Of a stretch of 64,000 nucleotides of DNA, positions 49,444 through 61,759 are shown one piece after another. The position numbers were made by a program, and so were the translations under genes. Every line of letters begins with the position of its first letter. Within the stretch, counting starts at the first letter, position 1. The notes below the pieces were generated by a model. That model ran no database searches. It had not been told where the DNA came from and saw only the letters and a list, made by a program, of their open reading frames with translations. Origin of the DNA: Marisa cornuarietis (Eukaryota; Mollusca; Gastropoda; Architaenioglossa; Ampullariidae); the NCBI GenBank assembly GCA_004794655.1, contig SMMW01000559.1:124001-188000 (forward strand). Direction: 5' to 3'.

Positions 49444-50385
49444 CTCTTGCGTGCTCTCTCACACTCTTTCTCACACTTGCGCACACACACTCTCTCTCTC
49501 TCACGCACACTCTTCCTCTCTCTCACACACACACACACACACACTCTCTCGCACACACTCTCTCTCACGCACACTCTTTCTCTCTCTTACAACCTCTTTC
49601 TCTCTCTCTCACACACACACTCTTTTTTACACACACTCTCTCGCACACTCTCTCTCTCTCTCACGCACACTCTTTCTTTCTCTTACAACCTCTCTCTCTC
49701 TCTCTCACACACTCTCTCGCACACACACTCTCTCTCTCTCACGCACACTCTTTCTCTCTCTTACAACCTCTCTCTCTCTCACACACATTCTCTCTTTCTT
49801 ACACACACTCTCTCGCACACACTCTCTCTCACGCACACTCTTTCTCTCTCTTACAACCTCTCTCTCACATACATTCTCTCTTTCTTACACACACTCTCTC
49901 GCACACACTCTCTCTCACGCACACTCTTTCTCTCTTACAAACCTCTCTCTCTCTCACACACACACACACTCTCTCTTTCTCTTTCTTACACACACTCTCT
50001 CGCACACACTCGCTCTCTCACGCACACTCTTTCTCTTTCTTACAACTTCCCTCTCTCTCTCTCACACACACACACTCTCTCTCTTACACACACTCACTCA
50101 CACACATACATACACTCTTTCTATCTCACTCACTCACTCACTCACTCTTTCTCTTTCAAACACACACGCACACTTTTTTTTTCTCTCTCTCTCCCTAACC
50201 CTAACCCTAACCTCTCTCTCACACACTCTTTTTCTCTCTCACACACGCTCTCTCTCTCTCCCACACTCTCTCACACTCTCACACACACTCTCTCGCACAC
50301 ACACTCTCTTACTCATACACACACACTCTCTCTTTCTCTCTCTCTCTCACACACACACACACGCGCACACACTCTTTCTCTCTCT
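49444..50385. repeat. CT/CA low-complexity tract of about 0.94 kb
   Basis: Alternating blocks of (CT)n and (CA)n with ttacaacctctctc and tcgcacaca motifs recurring every 60-130 bp. The plus strand is almost free of G, so all plus frames stay open (up to 424 codons), giving SLTHTLSLS-like peptides. I do not regard these as genes. Confidence 0.9.
50192..50212 (-). repeat. Interstitial telomere-type repeat
   Basis: ccctaaccctaaccctaacc, three and a third units of CCCTAA, sits inside the CT/CA tract. Confidence 0.85.
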
Positions 50386-53141
50386 TCATTCTGTTGCGCT
50401 CTTTGTTGTACTGTTTCTCCTTCGCCTACACAGATCTGTCTTTCTTTATGTCTGCCCCGTTCTGTGTTTTTGACTCTTTGCCATTCACTTTATCTCCGTC
50501 TTTCTCTTCCTGTCTGTGTTTGCCTCTCTTTATTTTTACTTGCCTCTGTCTTTTAGACAAGGTTTATGTCTCTGCCTTGTTACTGTCACCGCCTGTGTCT
50601 CGTGTTCAGGGCGAGCTGTCCTGTTCTTCATCTTTATGCTCAGAGAAGCAGCGGTGTGCGCACGACACTTGGCTGATAAGCCACTTACTCTCCTTCCGCC
50701 GACGGAAATGTAGTCCCTTCCTGTTTGTTGCAATCTTCAGGAAGTATATGTTTTAAGCTGTGTAACTGGTCGCAAAAAAACAAACAAAAGAAGAGTTTGC
50801 AGTATGCTTTCCCAAAGGCACGCTCACGCGCGAATATTCCCCTGCGCGCGCAGGATCTCACGTGACTTTTAAGACGTGACTAGGAGAGCCTGACGTAGAG
50901 AGCGATCGATGAGAGAAGGAGAGAGAGAGAGAGAGGAGGGAAGGGAAGGAAAGTCTGTTTGATCAGTATCACGTGAAGATTTCGAAAATTCTAGAAAGTC
51001 AGTAGTATTTCATTGTTTTATTCTTCTTTCTTTGAATTTTCGGTCTTCCGTCTTTTCTTTTTTTTTCGTTCTTCCATTTCTTTTGTTCTGTTTTCTTTTC
51101 TTTTTATCTTCGATTTTTTTCTTTCTTCCTTCCAAATTTAAAGAATTAAAGCATAAGCAAGAGACTACAAAGACTGAACGAATCCAAAGCCCCAAAACTA
51201 GCTCAAAACTTTTTTGCGTTTAATTTTTTAACCCATCGAAAATGGAGGTAAACACCTGTGATCCTCACTACATTTGTTTGGATATACAAACATACATCTA
51301 CATGTGTGTGTGTACGAACGGCAACAAATGACTAGAGAAACAGCTCGGAGTAAATGAAGCACGCGTGTGTCAATTATTAATTTGAGCACATGGGCATATC
51401 TCATTAATATCTGCCTAATCAGTGATTTTATCCACGTGCAGTGAGGTAAGGATTTCTGGTAAGATTAGTGGCCGAATCATTATCAAATAGTCCTTAAAAA
51501 GGAGATTATAAATTTATTTTGTGTTTCAGAAGCCTAAAAGTGAGAATTTATGTCAGAAGAGAGTGAAGAACTTGCAGATAGGACAGATAACCGGCATACT
51601 TGTAATATTTTAGTGAAAAAAGACAGGAGGAGGATCATCATCGTCGATGCTGTCGTTATGACACACCAAGGAATCACAATCGTAGTATTTGCTTGCAAAA
51701 CTGTATTAATTTTAAATGGTAAATTTAGGTTGTGATGATAAAACACACACAGCATATTATGGGTAATGCCGTGCTGTTGCCCGTGAGAGACTTTCCGTGT
51801 CGCAGGTCTGAAGGGACCTCTTACAATCCCACAATCCTCCCCGCAGCTCTCTCGTGCAACAATTCTCAAAGGTGCACGCCTTTGCTCCTGTGTTAAATTC
51901 CAGACAGCACCTCAGCTGTAGCTGGCGCCTGCCTTAGACAATGAGAGCAAATGAAGGCATCAGGTCTCATTCTAATGACACAGACATGGCGGTGTGTCCC
52001 GCGGCAGGTAATCAGTCGCAAATCTCACGGTCATTTCAGACAAGAGACCATTTGCAGATTGCTTCTCTCGTCCGACAATGTAGGCAATAAGCTCTGAAAG
52101 GAAACAGCAGTCTTTAATGTGCTCGTGATTACCGTACCTCCCTCGTCTGAAGAGTCGATTTACAAAAATTACCCACACTGCACCGCGGCCAGATATTGCG
52201 CATTTGCATTTATCAGCTCTGCGCGTCGCGGCGATGGAAATGAAGGCTTGTGAGGAGCTCCACCGAAAAGAGCAAGAAGAAGAAAAAATGTTGCATATAC
52301 AACCTTCTGCATTCCATTTTATATGAAAATCGACAGCGGTAATCCGACATTTTACAATAAAAAAACAGGTGCTGCAAAGATGTCGGCTTGTTTTTAATCA
52401 TCGTGCATTAATGGATAAGAGACTGAGGGGATCAAAAGCTCAGTCTTGTGCGCAAAATGTTGATGGAGAGATAACCCGGAGACCCAGAGCCGAAAAACTT
52501 GTATTCATGAAAACACAATGAAGATGAACTGAGGACCAGACCACGTGATCACGTCATCAAACCGCCATCTTTTATGCTTCGTAAAGAAATAAAAAATTAA
52601 TTTCGTTTCTGAGATCGAAAAGGAAAAAAAAAGTGTCCTGGCTTGTCCTCTTGTCCGCCAATCAAACTGTATTATGATGTTCATTAAAATGTCTACAGCG
52701 TTTTGGTTAGAAAGGATCAGAAGGAGATGTCGTGACGGTTACTTGTTAGCATTCTGCTCCATCCTTCTCAACAAAGCAGTTTCGAGTAAATCTCTGGTTT
52801 CAGCAACAAAAGACTATCATCAATCTTATCCAGCACCGGTTCTTGCTGCTTTTAAACTGAGGACAAACTCCAGTCTCCAAAAAAACGGATCAGAACCTTT
52901 CAGCTCCAAACAGCTATGCAGAAAATTAGAACTTTTCAGCTCCAAACAACTATGAAAAAAACTTTATAAAATATTTTTTCTCTGCTAAGAAATCCGTCTT
53001 GTCAAACGAATACAAACTAAAAAGATTTTTGGATTAAAGAAGAAAACTTTTGCTTTGCCTTTTAAGTTTATGAAAAGCGATTACACATTTTTATCTCACG
53101 AACAAGGTCTTTTTGCGCCTAAATCGTTAATGGAAATGAGA
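50386..53141. other. No supported gene
   Basis: Contains GA runs (50,918-50,935), a T-rich tract (51,020-51,125) and unique AT-rich sequence; no spliced frame stands out. Confidence 0.4.
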
Positions 53142-53151
53142 TTTCTTTCTG

Positions 53152-53239
<88 letters not shown>

Positions 53240-53337
53240 TATCTTAAGATTTTGTTTGTATCGCACTCTAGCCAAATTTTTACCGTGCCCGTTTGTCCGT
53301 CTGTCCATCTGTCTGTCTGTCTGTCTGTCTGTCTGTT
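53142..53337. repeat. (CTTT)n and (TCTG)n tetranucleotide repeats
   Basis: (TTTC)n at 53,142-53,240, with one gt interruption, is separated by about 57 bp of unique sequence from (TCTG)n at 53,298-53,337. Confidence 0.9.
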
Positions 53338-53737
53338 TAGCAATACATAATGGCCAAGGCGGCTGCTAGACAGGCAACAAGTATTGAATTCTTGTCGAGC
53401 CAGCATCACTGGGCTGTGTGACACTGTGACCCTCATGAGGTAAATTTTCTCTTTGTTACAGGACACTGGGCACCGAGAGGAGAATTCATCCACACAAGGC
53501 CCCATTCTACAAAAAATGCCTGGAAAATGTTAAAACAAACTAATAAATAAAGTCCTAACTGACGCTAGATTATGGAAAGGTTTGGTTTAGACAATAAGAA
53601 TAAAATATTAAATGGGTCTCCGTGCAACGGGCATGATGACCATGACTTCGTGTGAAGTACAAACAAATCAGTAAGTACAGCCTGAGTATTCCTGAATGTG
53701 TTCAAAGTGTGTCTGTATGCGCGTGCATTCTGGCATG

Positions 53738-53746
53738 TGTATTTAT

Positions 53747-53787
<41 letters not shown>

Positions 53788-53868
53788 TGGCTGTATGTGT
53801 ACGTAAGTATGTGTGTATGTGTTTATATGTATGAGATTGTTTGTACAAGCCTGTGTTTGTGGTTGTGC

Positions 53869-53899
<31 letters not shown>

Positions 53900-53975
53900 T
53901 GACTGTATGTGTACGTAAGTATGTGTGTATGTGTTTATATGTATGAGATTGTTTGTACAAGCCTGTGTTTGTGGT

Positions 53976-54027
<52 letters not shown>

Positions 54028-54130
54028 AAAGAGAGAAAGTGGATGTATGGGTACGTAAGTATGTGTGTATGTGTTTATATGTATGACATTGTTTCTACAA
54101 GCCTGTGCCTGTGGTTGCGCGTGTCTTTGC
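53738..54130. repeat. Three tandem copies of an approximately 120-bp unit containing (GT)n-(GA)n
   Basis: Each unit has (GT)n, then gagagagagagag, then tgtatgtgtacgtaagtatg, gtgtttatatgtatgaga and caagcctgtgtttgtggttg. The three copies differ mainly in GT length, the third being longest. Confidence 0.85.
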
Positions 54131-54179
54131 AGGCGAGTGTGGATGCGTGCGTGTTTGTAACTGTCTGCGTGTGTCTGTG

Positions 54180-54340
54180 GTCATGCGGTCGGTGGCTCAT
54201 CAATGCTTGGGGACTGACTGTCCGGGATTTAGATCTCGTCACTAACACGCTGTTCTTTCTCTCCATGTAGCAGCTGTTGTTTACATACCCGGCTGTTTTG
54301 CTGATATCACCTCAGTTGCTGGGTCTGCGTAGAACAACCA
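54180..54340 (+). mobile_element. Diverged SINE copy of the same family
   Basis: It keeps ccgggatttagatctcgtc (B box), acgctgttctttctctcca, tgtttaca and cagttgctgg in family order. The A-box side (ggtcggtggctcatcaatgc) is weak. Confidence 0.5.
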
Positions 54341-54559
54341 TTCCTCCCCCCTCCCCCTTTTTTTGTCATCGCAACTAATGTTAGTTAAAGATGGTGTGCT
54401 GTTGACTGTGAGAGACTTTCCAGTTCTAAAGGACCTCGTCTTCCCGTTTCACTCCCATACGTAATTTTTGTTTATTTAATCGTTAAGACAAAAGCCACAT
54501 ACACACGAGTAATGCCTTTGACACACAATTATATACATGCACGCATGCGCACAGAAATT

Positions 54560-54737
54560 GGTGTTTTACGCCGAGCCAGCAACTAAGGCTATATCACGGC
54601 AAGGCAGCCAGCCCTGTAAACAGATGCCACATGCAGAGAAAGAACAGCGTGCCCGAGACGAGAACTGAACCCAGGACAGCCAATCTTCACTGTATTGGTG
54701 ACAGGCGCTAACCGTTGCGCCACCGGACCGCCCCAAA
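54560..54737 (-). mobile_element. Best-preserved SINE copy of the family
   Basis: On the minus strand it reads ggtggcgcaacggttagcg (A box), cctgggttcagttctcgtc (B box), tttacagggctggctgcc, and ends gctggctcggcgtaaaacac. Length is about 178 bp. The internal A and B boxes identify it as a pol III-type, tRNA-derived SINE. Confidence 0.75.
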
Positions 54738-54759
54738 CGCACGCGGTGTCACATACAGA

Positions 54760-54902
54760 CACACACATACACATGCACACACGTACAAACGTACACACAC
54801 ACACACACACACACAAACATGCACACACGTACAAACGTACACACACACAAACATGCACACACGTACAAAAGTACAAACGTATACACACACACACACACAC
54901 AC
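54760..54902. repeat. CA-rich repeat with ACGTACAAACGTACAC units
   Basis: acatgcacacacgtacaaac recurs three times with (CA)n between; it follows the head of the SINE at 54,560-54,737 directly. Confidence 0.85.
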
Positions 54903-55609
54903 AGAAATGATGGGAGGGTCAAGAAACCTGCTGCACAGACCCCCGACAACTGTCACTAAACCAACAGGACTTGAGGTCAAAGTACGCTCAGCTCCTCTAA
55001 ACCAACTCAAGTTTGTTGTCAGCAGATGTTTTTTTCCGTCTGCCTAGAAATATCAATACAGCTTCGACCCAACGCCCTCTGACTCTCTCAAAACCTCACT
55101 TGTGCGGCACGTGACCTGCTGCGAGCCCTTGTCGGGACCGTCTGTGACGTTTGCAACGCGTTGCAAGTTGTTGTCGCTGTCAGTGACGTTTGCAACCTCT
55201 GTTGATCGACTGTGAGTGTTTCATGCTGCAAAACAATTCAGTGCTCTGTCAAAACACCACATTTGTATATTTTCTTTTTTTTTTTGTTTTGGTGTGGCCT
55301 CCAAGCAAAACTATCGAAGCTTTCTTTCCTCCAGCGAAAGAGACTTATTCACTCCATTACTGTCCTCCACCTCCCTCTCATCACCTCCCATCCTCTGTGG
55401 CAGTCTGCTAGCTGCCTTTCTAGCACTGAATTGTTTGATGAAAGGCATTCAGGGTTCTAACACTCGACTGTTTTGCCAGAAGGTCACATAACGGACAATG
55501 CAGGAGGCAGCTGCGATTTCATACAATTCCTTGCAGATTCAAGTTTAAAAGATGAGATGATAATTCGACTGGAGGGTTTTATTATGGCTGAAGGATTTGG
55601 TTGAGGAAA

Positions 55610-55738
55610 TAGTGCCTTACTTCGAGCCAGCAACAAAGGTTTTTTTCCACATAAAATAGCCGGCCATGTAAACAGGTCTCACAGGCAGAAAAAGAACAGC
55701 ATGTTCCGGAGACGAGATCCGAACCCAGGGCATCAGTT
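55610..55738 (-). mobile_element. SINE copy, 5'-truncated or diverged
   Basis: The reverse strand carries ccctgggttcggatctcgtc, ctgttctttttctgcctg, tgtttacatggccgg and gttgctggctcgaagtaa, as in 54,560-54,737. The A-box part is missing or unreadable. Confidence 0.6.
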
Positions 55739-57995
55739 AGTAATCAACATCGCTCAGGATGAAATTTCTGCATTGGCTTATTAGGGTATGAGGACACCTA
55801 TGTGGACAAAATTTCAAATATGTGTTGATTTGCAAGAGGGATATGTACGCCTTATGCAACAAGTCAGAAATTTGTTGCTGAACGATGTTGATTACTTGCT
55901 TTAAATTCCAGCTTCTGGAAAATAAAGGGAGACCAGCCATTTCGAGGCAGATCAGCATGCAAACGACATGCACAATAAGAGTGCGAGGTGGGAGAGAACT
56001 TTTTTTCTTTTTAGAAAAAAGGCTAGCGAATTGTTTAGTTCGAAAAGACGGTTCGTCGATAAAAATTCATTTACGCCTCAAAGAGATTTTAAAATCAAAT
56101 TACATCAGCGCACAGGCTGCGTGATGGGAAATGGCCTTTTCTGGAACTAAAAATCTGACTTGCATTAGCTAGGGAGGACAAAAATGGCATTCGTCCCGGT
56201 CACTGTTCAATTTGAGGCACCCAAGTTCACTACATTCTGAAAGCTCACTACATTCCGACTTCCTTGGCTTGCCCACAACCAGTCTATTATGTTTCACCAA
56301 AGATTCTCTCCATTTCTTTCCTTTCATGCGAGTGCCAAAAGTGGGGGGGGGGTGAATGACAGGTCATGTAGAATAGACAATTTTTTAAAAAAACAGGCTG
56401 AGAAACATGTTTTCATGTTCAGAACATATTCCGTGTTGTCAGCGAGAACATGGTAACACTTCTTCCTTTCTGGTGGAATATTTTAGTTGTCCCCAGCGAG
56501 AAATAATCTCCCTCCTCTCCACTAAAGTGCACAGTTTATTTAATATACAGAGCAACATGCATGAACGCTGCTGTCAGACTGGTTCAGGTAAAGACTTGCT
56601 TTGGATTTTTTATGTTTTAAATAAAATGCACGCAAAATGCGCGCCGCTTGAGATGAATAGACTGGTGCCTGTAATGTATCACACTGGCGGTGTGATATCA
56701 CACCTGAAGGACGCCAGATATCGATTTCTCTTAATGGTGTGTACTCTCAGAGTGGAGATCACTGGTGCTAGATCATTCTTCGCCATTTTCTGGTAAAATC
56801 AATCGGAAACGAGTTTTTTTTAATATATTTTCTTCTTTTCTACACCGAGCACTTGTCTGTTTAATTGAATGTTTTGATAAAATGTAGCAAACAGTAGATT
56901 AACAGTGAGAAATCACTTCTACTTTTCTGCAATCTTATTTTGAAACAAACGAATAAACGTTTTGTCAACCTCAGAGTGTGAGACCACCATCCTCAATAAA
57001 CCGTTTACTTTTGACTACTACTTTTTCTTTGTTATTTTCTCTGTACAAAACAAGAAAGCTAATCGATGCTTACTCTGGCGTGAAGAGATTAAAAAGTTGA
57101 TACAGGGGCAAGAGAAAGTAGGTAGCATAATACTTTAGCACACAGACAGACAGACAGACTTTGACTTTATTTCCTCGTGCTATCATCACTGATGAAACAA
57201 TGTCTTCCGATGTCTAACATCAAAGATTGAAAGACGATGGCCTCATCGTGTGTTCATGTAAAAACAATTTTCTCACGACTGGGCCACCAAGAAGGACTCC
57301 CTCATACACACTGACGACAGAAGATGAGCTGTAATGGAATTCCAACCGAAAACCAAACGAAGAAAATGATGAAGTGACGTGACAAGAGGACACCCCAACC
57401 CCCACCCGATAGAAATTAAACATGAAAGACATTGAATCAAACGAAACAAAGAGACATCAAACAAAGCAATGGTCTCTTTTGTCCACACCGTGCCTCTGTC
57501 CCTCACTCCATCCCTCAATCTGGGAGTTACCTGGAAACAGTCCGGACATGAGAGGCTGGCAATCATAAGCCTCGCGTGACTCACCGGTCCACCGATCGCC
57601 AGAGCAAATAATCGCGAACAGTGGGTCCGCCGCCAATTTGCACGGACAAATTTGCTGGTCTCTCTTTCCCTTCATCGTGATTGGTGGCATCGTCCTCTGC
57701 AGACCAGCAGAAGTGTCAAAGGAAATTGGCATTCAAGTATTAATTGTAACGAGCGACCTTTCTCTTTTTCTCTCACAGTTTTGGAGTACTGGGGGGGGGA
57801 GGGAGAGGAGGGCTACTAGACACTGATTTTCTAAGACAATGTCAGGCCTTTCACGAGCGACAGGCTCGGGCACATGTCGGCTGTCGTTGAAACGCAGTAC
57901 ATGGCCGTGTTGGTCGACTGGTTGCCCAATCCTGGTCACAAAAGTGGTCCCATTGTTTTAAGCGGGGGAGTTTGTCACACTATGTTCATGTCTCT
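55739..57995. other. No accepted gene; one weak minus-strand exon candidate
   Basis: Unique AT-rich sequence. On the minus strand 57,696-57,585 is open between ctggtctgcag and gtgagt, reading QQICPCKLAADPLFAIICSG. The splice sites are good but there is no partner exon, so I list it only here. Confidence 0.3.
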
Positions 57996-58277
57996 TCTTG
58001 CAGTCATGTTTTAGTATCCCACGCAGTTATTTTCATGTTGTCACGAAATCGCGTTTCTGTCGTCCTGTGTAGTCTTATTATTTTCATGTCTCCATGCAGT
58101 CATTGTCATGTCTTGCAGACATTCATTGCCATGTCTTGCATACACCCATTGCCATGTCTTGTATACAGTCATTGTCATGTCTTACAGACATTCATTGCCA
58201 TGTCTTGCATACAGTCATTGCCATGTCTTGGGGACAGTCATTGCCATGTCTTGCAGTCATTGTCAGGTCTCCATGCA
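57996..58277. repeat. 23-bp minisatellite, left part, split by the 4.4-kb element
   Basis: Units related to cagtcattgtcatgtcttg plus four bases are degenerate before about 58,085 and clear after it. Variants here include cagacattcattgcc and gggacagtcattgcc. The array is cut at 58,277 by the element and resumes at 62,666. Confidence 0.85.
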
Positions 58278-58299
58278 CCCAGATAACATGTGAACGTTG
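58278..58299 (+). repeat. Left terminal inverted repeat of the 4.4-kb element
   Basis: CCCAGATAACATG followed by tgaACGTTG. It matches the reverse complement of 62,644-62,665 with 13 perfect bases and two mismatches in the next nine. The CA dinucleotide immediately outside is the proposed target duplication. Confidence 0.75.
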
Positions 58300-58732
58300 A
58301 AATAACGGGCTATTGTTGGTTTTTTTGGTTATGAATGGTTAGCGGTTATCCTACAACGTTAATACAACGGATAAATTTGGTCCGCATCGAACTAAGGCCC
58401 GACACACGTACGATCCGATCCGAAAGAGATGCACAGTTAGATTGTGGGATACCCGAAAACTTCCGAAGCGTATAAAGAATAAAAAATACAATGCTATTTA
58501 TGAAAACAAATGGTCTGACACTAGCTTGCGGTCAGCGATGACGTTTTTGCCTTTAAAACGATCAAGGGAAATAACTCGACCAAGTGCTTTTGGCGCCAGT
58601 TTGACGACTGTGAATTCGTGTGGGTGCAGACAACAGGTACCGAAAAGTTAAAGATTTCAAATAATATAGTACTTTCATACATGTCACAAGCACATTAGTG
58701 TCCATATATTAGATAGTGAGAATCGGGTCAGA

Positions 58733-61700
58733 ATGTCTTCCTACTGGACAAAACGGAAGAAAGTTGTACCCTGTGCAAAAGAAATAATAGCAGATGCTAC
58801 GAATCCGCAAAACTATACACACCACCAGCTCAATTCATTTTCTACTATTGCTATTGGTGGAGATTCATTTTCACCAAAAGGTACTGTGGTTGTTATCAAT
58901 GATGATGAGCTTTTCAGCTTGCGTTTCAGATTCGTATCTTATAGCAAGACAGCATGCCGAGGATGCCCAGTTCAAGCCTGGAGACTGATGCAGAAGATTT
59001 CTTTGATAAGACCCAATCAAGTAAAAGGAAAAAGAGGTATTATAAATTGTGCTTGCAATTATGTTGCACATTTAATATTTCATGTACAGAATTATATCAA
59101 TTCCTTTCAATCATGCTAAATGAATGGCATAGGGAAATCTGAAGCAACTGGCAGTATTTACTTATTCATTCTCCTTTATAGTACTTTACCCACAACGACT
59201 GAAGGTGAGCTTAAAGTTCTTTACACATGTATACACAATGATGCACAAAAACAAGCTATAGGTAGTCATCATGTGTACCTGATGTTCTCGCTCAAGCAGA
59301 AGACACATCACCTACACCATACACAGAGGATGGAGGAAACCGGAGTCCCAGGGAAAAACAAAACTGTCAGCCCTGTGAACAGGTGCACATTCTGCAAGAG
59401 GTGTTTTGAAATAAAGTTTGACTTTAATTCCAAATTCATCCAAACTGTGTAAGTGTCACTTATTAAATACTCATTCTTTTTCTCTCTTTAGAGCTGCCGT
59501 AGATGAGGAGGATGAAGAGGAAGATGATGTCTGTCATAATTCTCAAGCCAGAATCTTCAAAGCCAAAGATCTGCCAAATCCTCCAACACCTCCACCAGCA
59601 CCTACTTTGCTTAAGTCACGAATCCAACCACTGCAGATATCTGGCCCATCACAGGCTAACTCATCACCTTGGACAGCCAGACAGCCAGCTGATGCTACCA
59701 CTAGATCAGCTGAGACAGGTATTATGTTCATGTAGCTTTAACTAAAGCTACCAAAATTTCACAATAGCAAGCCTATTTTCTCTTGTGGTTTTCAGCTTGT
59801 GACCAGCTTGTCTTATCTTTCCAGAAAATGTTTACACTTTTTTTTAGTAGTGAATTTTAATATACCACCACCCTCCAAAAAAAAGTAACTGTTGTCTTAC
59901 ATAAGCATAGTTTGAAATACTAAATGGCTTTTTTACCTTTTTTGTATATTTGCTTTCAAGTGTTTCTTTTTCTATTTCAGGGCTGAATCAGGTTGAAAGC
60001 TTTGTGAGACTGATGGCTGAGGTAAAACTGGAATTGAAAAGCATAAGGTTGGAGCTGCAGGAAGTAAAATTGATGGTGGCTACCCTACAAGAACAGAGAA
60101 AACAACCGGCTGATGACTTGCTTGATGACATTACTGCATTACCAATCACCAGTGCTGAAGATTTGCAAGCCTTAGAGGCCCACCTCCAGGACAAGAAACT
60201 GCAAATTTCCATGGTTAGTTGTTACAATCTACAATTTTAAATGGCTCTTCAGTGATGTTTAAAAATCCAGTGAACTGAATTCAGGAAACTTCTTAGTAAA
60301 CTTCTCAGTTTAAAAGTGTATGACTGGGATGCTAGACAAACTGCTGCCTACCTAGGACAAACTGATTTCTCATTACTTAGGTTTGATTTATAAAGTGTGT
60401 CTGGGGCTCTATATGCATAACTGGATACAACAAATGTAGTGGTCTTAGTTTATGAGCTCTTTGAATTTTGTGGGCACTACAGTAGTAAAATGTCTGTTCT
60501 TATGCAGGATTTCAGCAAAACATTTTGTGTAGGAGGGTTATTCTTTCGTAAGATCTTGCGCTAAATTTTCATCTTTTTTACAGGTGCACAGGCTCTCTAC
60601 TTTGGGGGGAAGAAACTACAAAGATGTCACAAGACGGATCTTGGCAAATATTTTGACAGATTCATTTGCCAAACAACTTAACTGGATAGGAAAAGGGGGA
60701 AAGACACCATTTTCAGCATTTACCAACTGTTTAACAGTTATATGCCGTAAGTTCAGATTAAGATTTCAGTTACTGTGTATTTACTTCTGAGTGTAAATTT
60801 ATTTTACATTTCATTAGAGGTCATATTTCACTAATCATCTCAAAACCACTGTTCACTAATAAAAATAATTTGTTGTGTTTTCAGGTTTTGTACAATAACT
60901 GTTTTAAAGTGTTCCTGTGTTTTGACCCTGTCACTTTTAGCCATTTGAATTTGCAGAATGGACAGATACCTCATCATAACGGTTCAAATTTCTGCTTTAT
61001 TTTCTGGAACATTGCAATCTCTGCTAATTTAAATAATTGTCTCCTAGTTTACTGAGTGATCAGTGGCTTGTAATCTACCCCCATTTCCTAGAAATTCAGC
61101 TTAGTTTGAAATCTTGAAAGAAATGAGTGAGCTTAATAAAAGGTATTTTATTATATCATGATATGCACATGTGGTTCAAATAGAATAGGATTCATCTATG
61201 ATAATACATCTGCTACTTCATACATTCTTACCCCACTGTATGCCAGATCAACAAAATACATTAACATGCTATATCCACCATCAGTAACATGCTTCATACT
61301 TATATTGTTTATAAAGTTATACATACATTCAGTTACATATTCATCTCAAAACTTCTTTAGAAGACTAATTGACCTTGGTACAAAACTGTTTTGTTTCTAA
61401 ATATACATGTATGAGGAGTGGGATAACTGAAGATATAAGAAGAAGTTGTGTTCTTGGGTGGAAGAAATGATCATACTAAAGTACTTCATGATGAATGTTA
61501 CGAATTATTAATTACAAGTAAAATAACTTTTCAAATCACTCATGCTGTAGATCTGCTTTGGCATGCTTCAGGAGCTTTGCAACAAAGTGTTGGAACTGAA
61601 TCAGCTAATGCATCTACCAACCACCTCATCTACCAGGAAATGAAACAGTGGCTTAAATTTGCCACTGAACAAGATGGGGGAAGACGAGAGCGGAATGCAC

Positions 61701-61759
61701 GGAAGTCTGCAGTTTCTGCCCCACAAAATAATTGTCAGCATTTTGCATTACAATTTTAA
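58733..61759 (+). CDS. Multi-exon gene for a DUF4806-type protein inside the element
   Basis: Exons that join in phase are: ..-59,036, 59,492-59,718, 59,981-60,213, 60,584-60,746 and 61,572-61,759 (stop). Each junction has GT-AG borders and matching phases (2, 1, 0, 1). The product has a basic SKRKKR segment, a DEEDEEEDD acidic run, a proline-rich linker, a coiled-coil-like part (about 60,020-60,110) and a C-terminal region with the DUF4806 pattern: LPITSAEDLQALEAHLQD, LGGRNYKDVTRRIL, a W-IGKGGK motif and EMKQWLKFA near the end. The function of that domain is unknown to me; it is common in invertebrate and fish genomes and often near transposons. The 5' end is unclear: an ATG at 58,733 opens MSSYWTKRKK, but its frame does not run directly into the exon ending 59,036. 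A one-base shift near 58,968 appears to separate ARQHAEDA from SSLETDAEDFF, so the copy may be damaged. Some first-exon splicing could instead explain it. Confidence 0.65.

Noticed and set aside
49282..50556. 424-codon open frame with Ser/Leu/Thr/His repeats
   Set aside because: All plus frames are open because the DNA is a G-poor CT/CA tract; the peptide is a translation of simple sequence.
57585..57696. Minus-strand exon candidate
   Set aside because: Good splice sites but no partner exon and no recognised homology; it cannot join the ATG exon at 42.5 kb because of the stop before that ATG.
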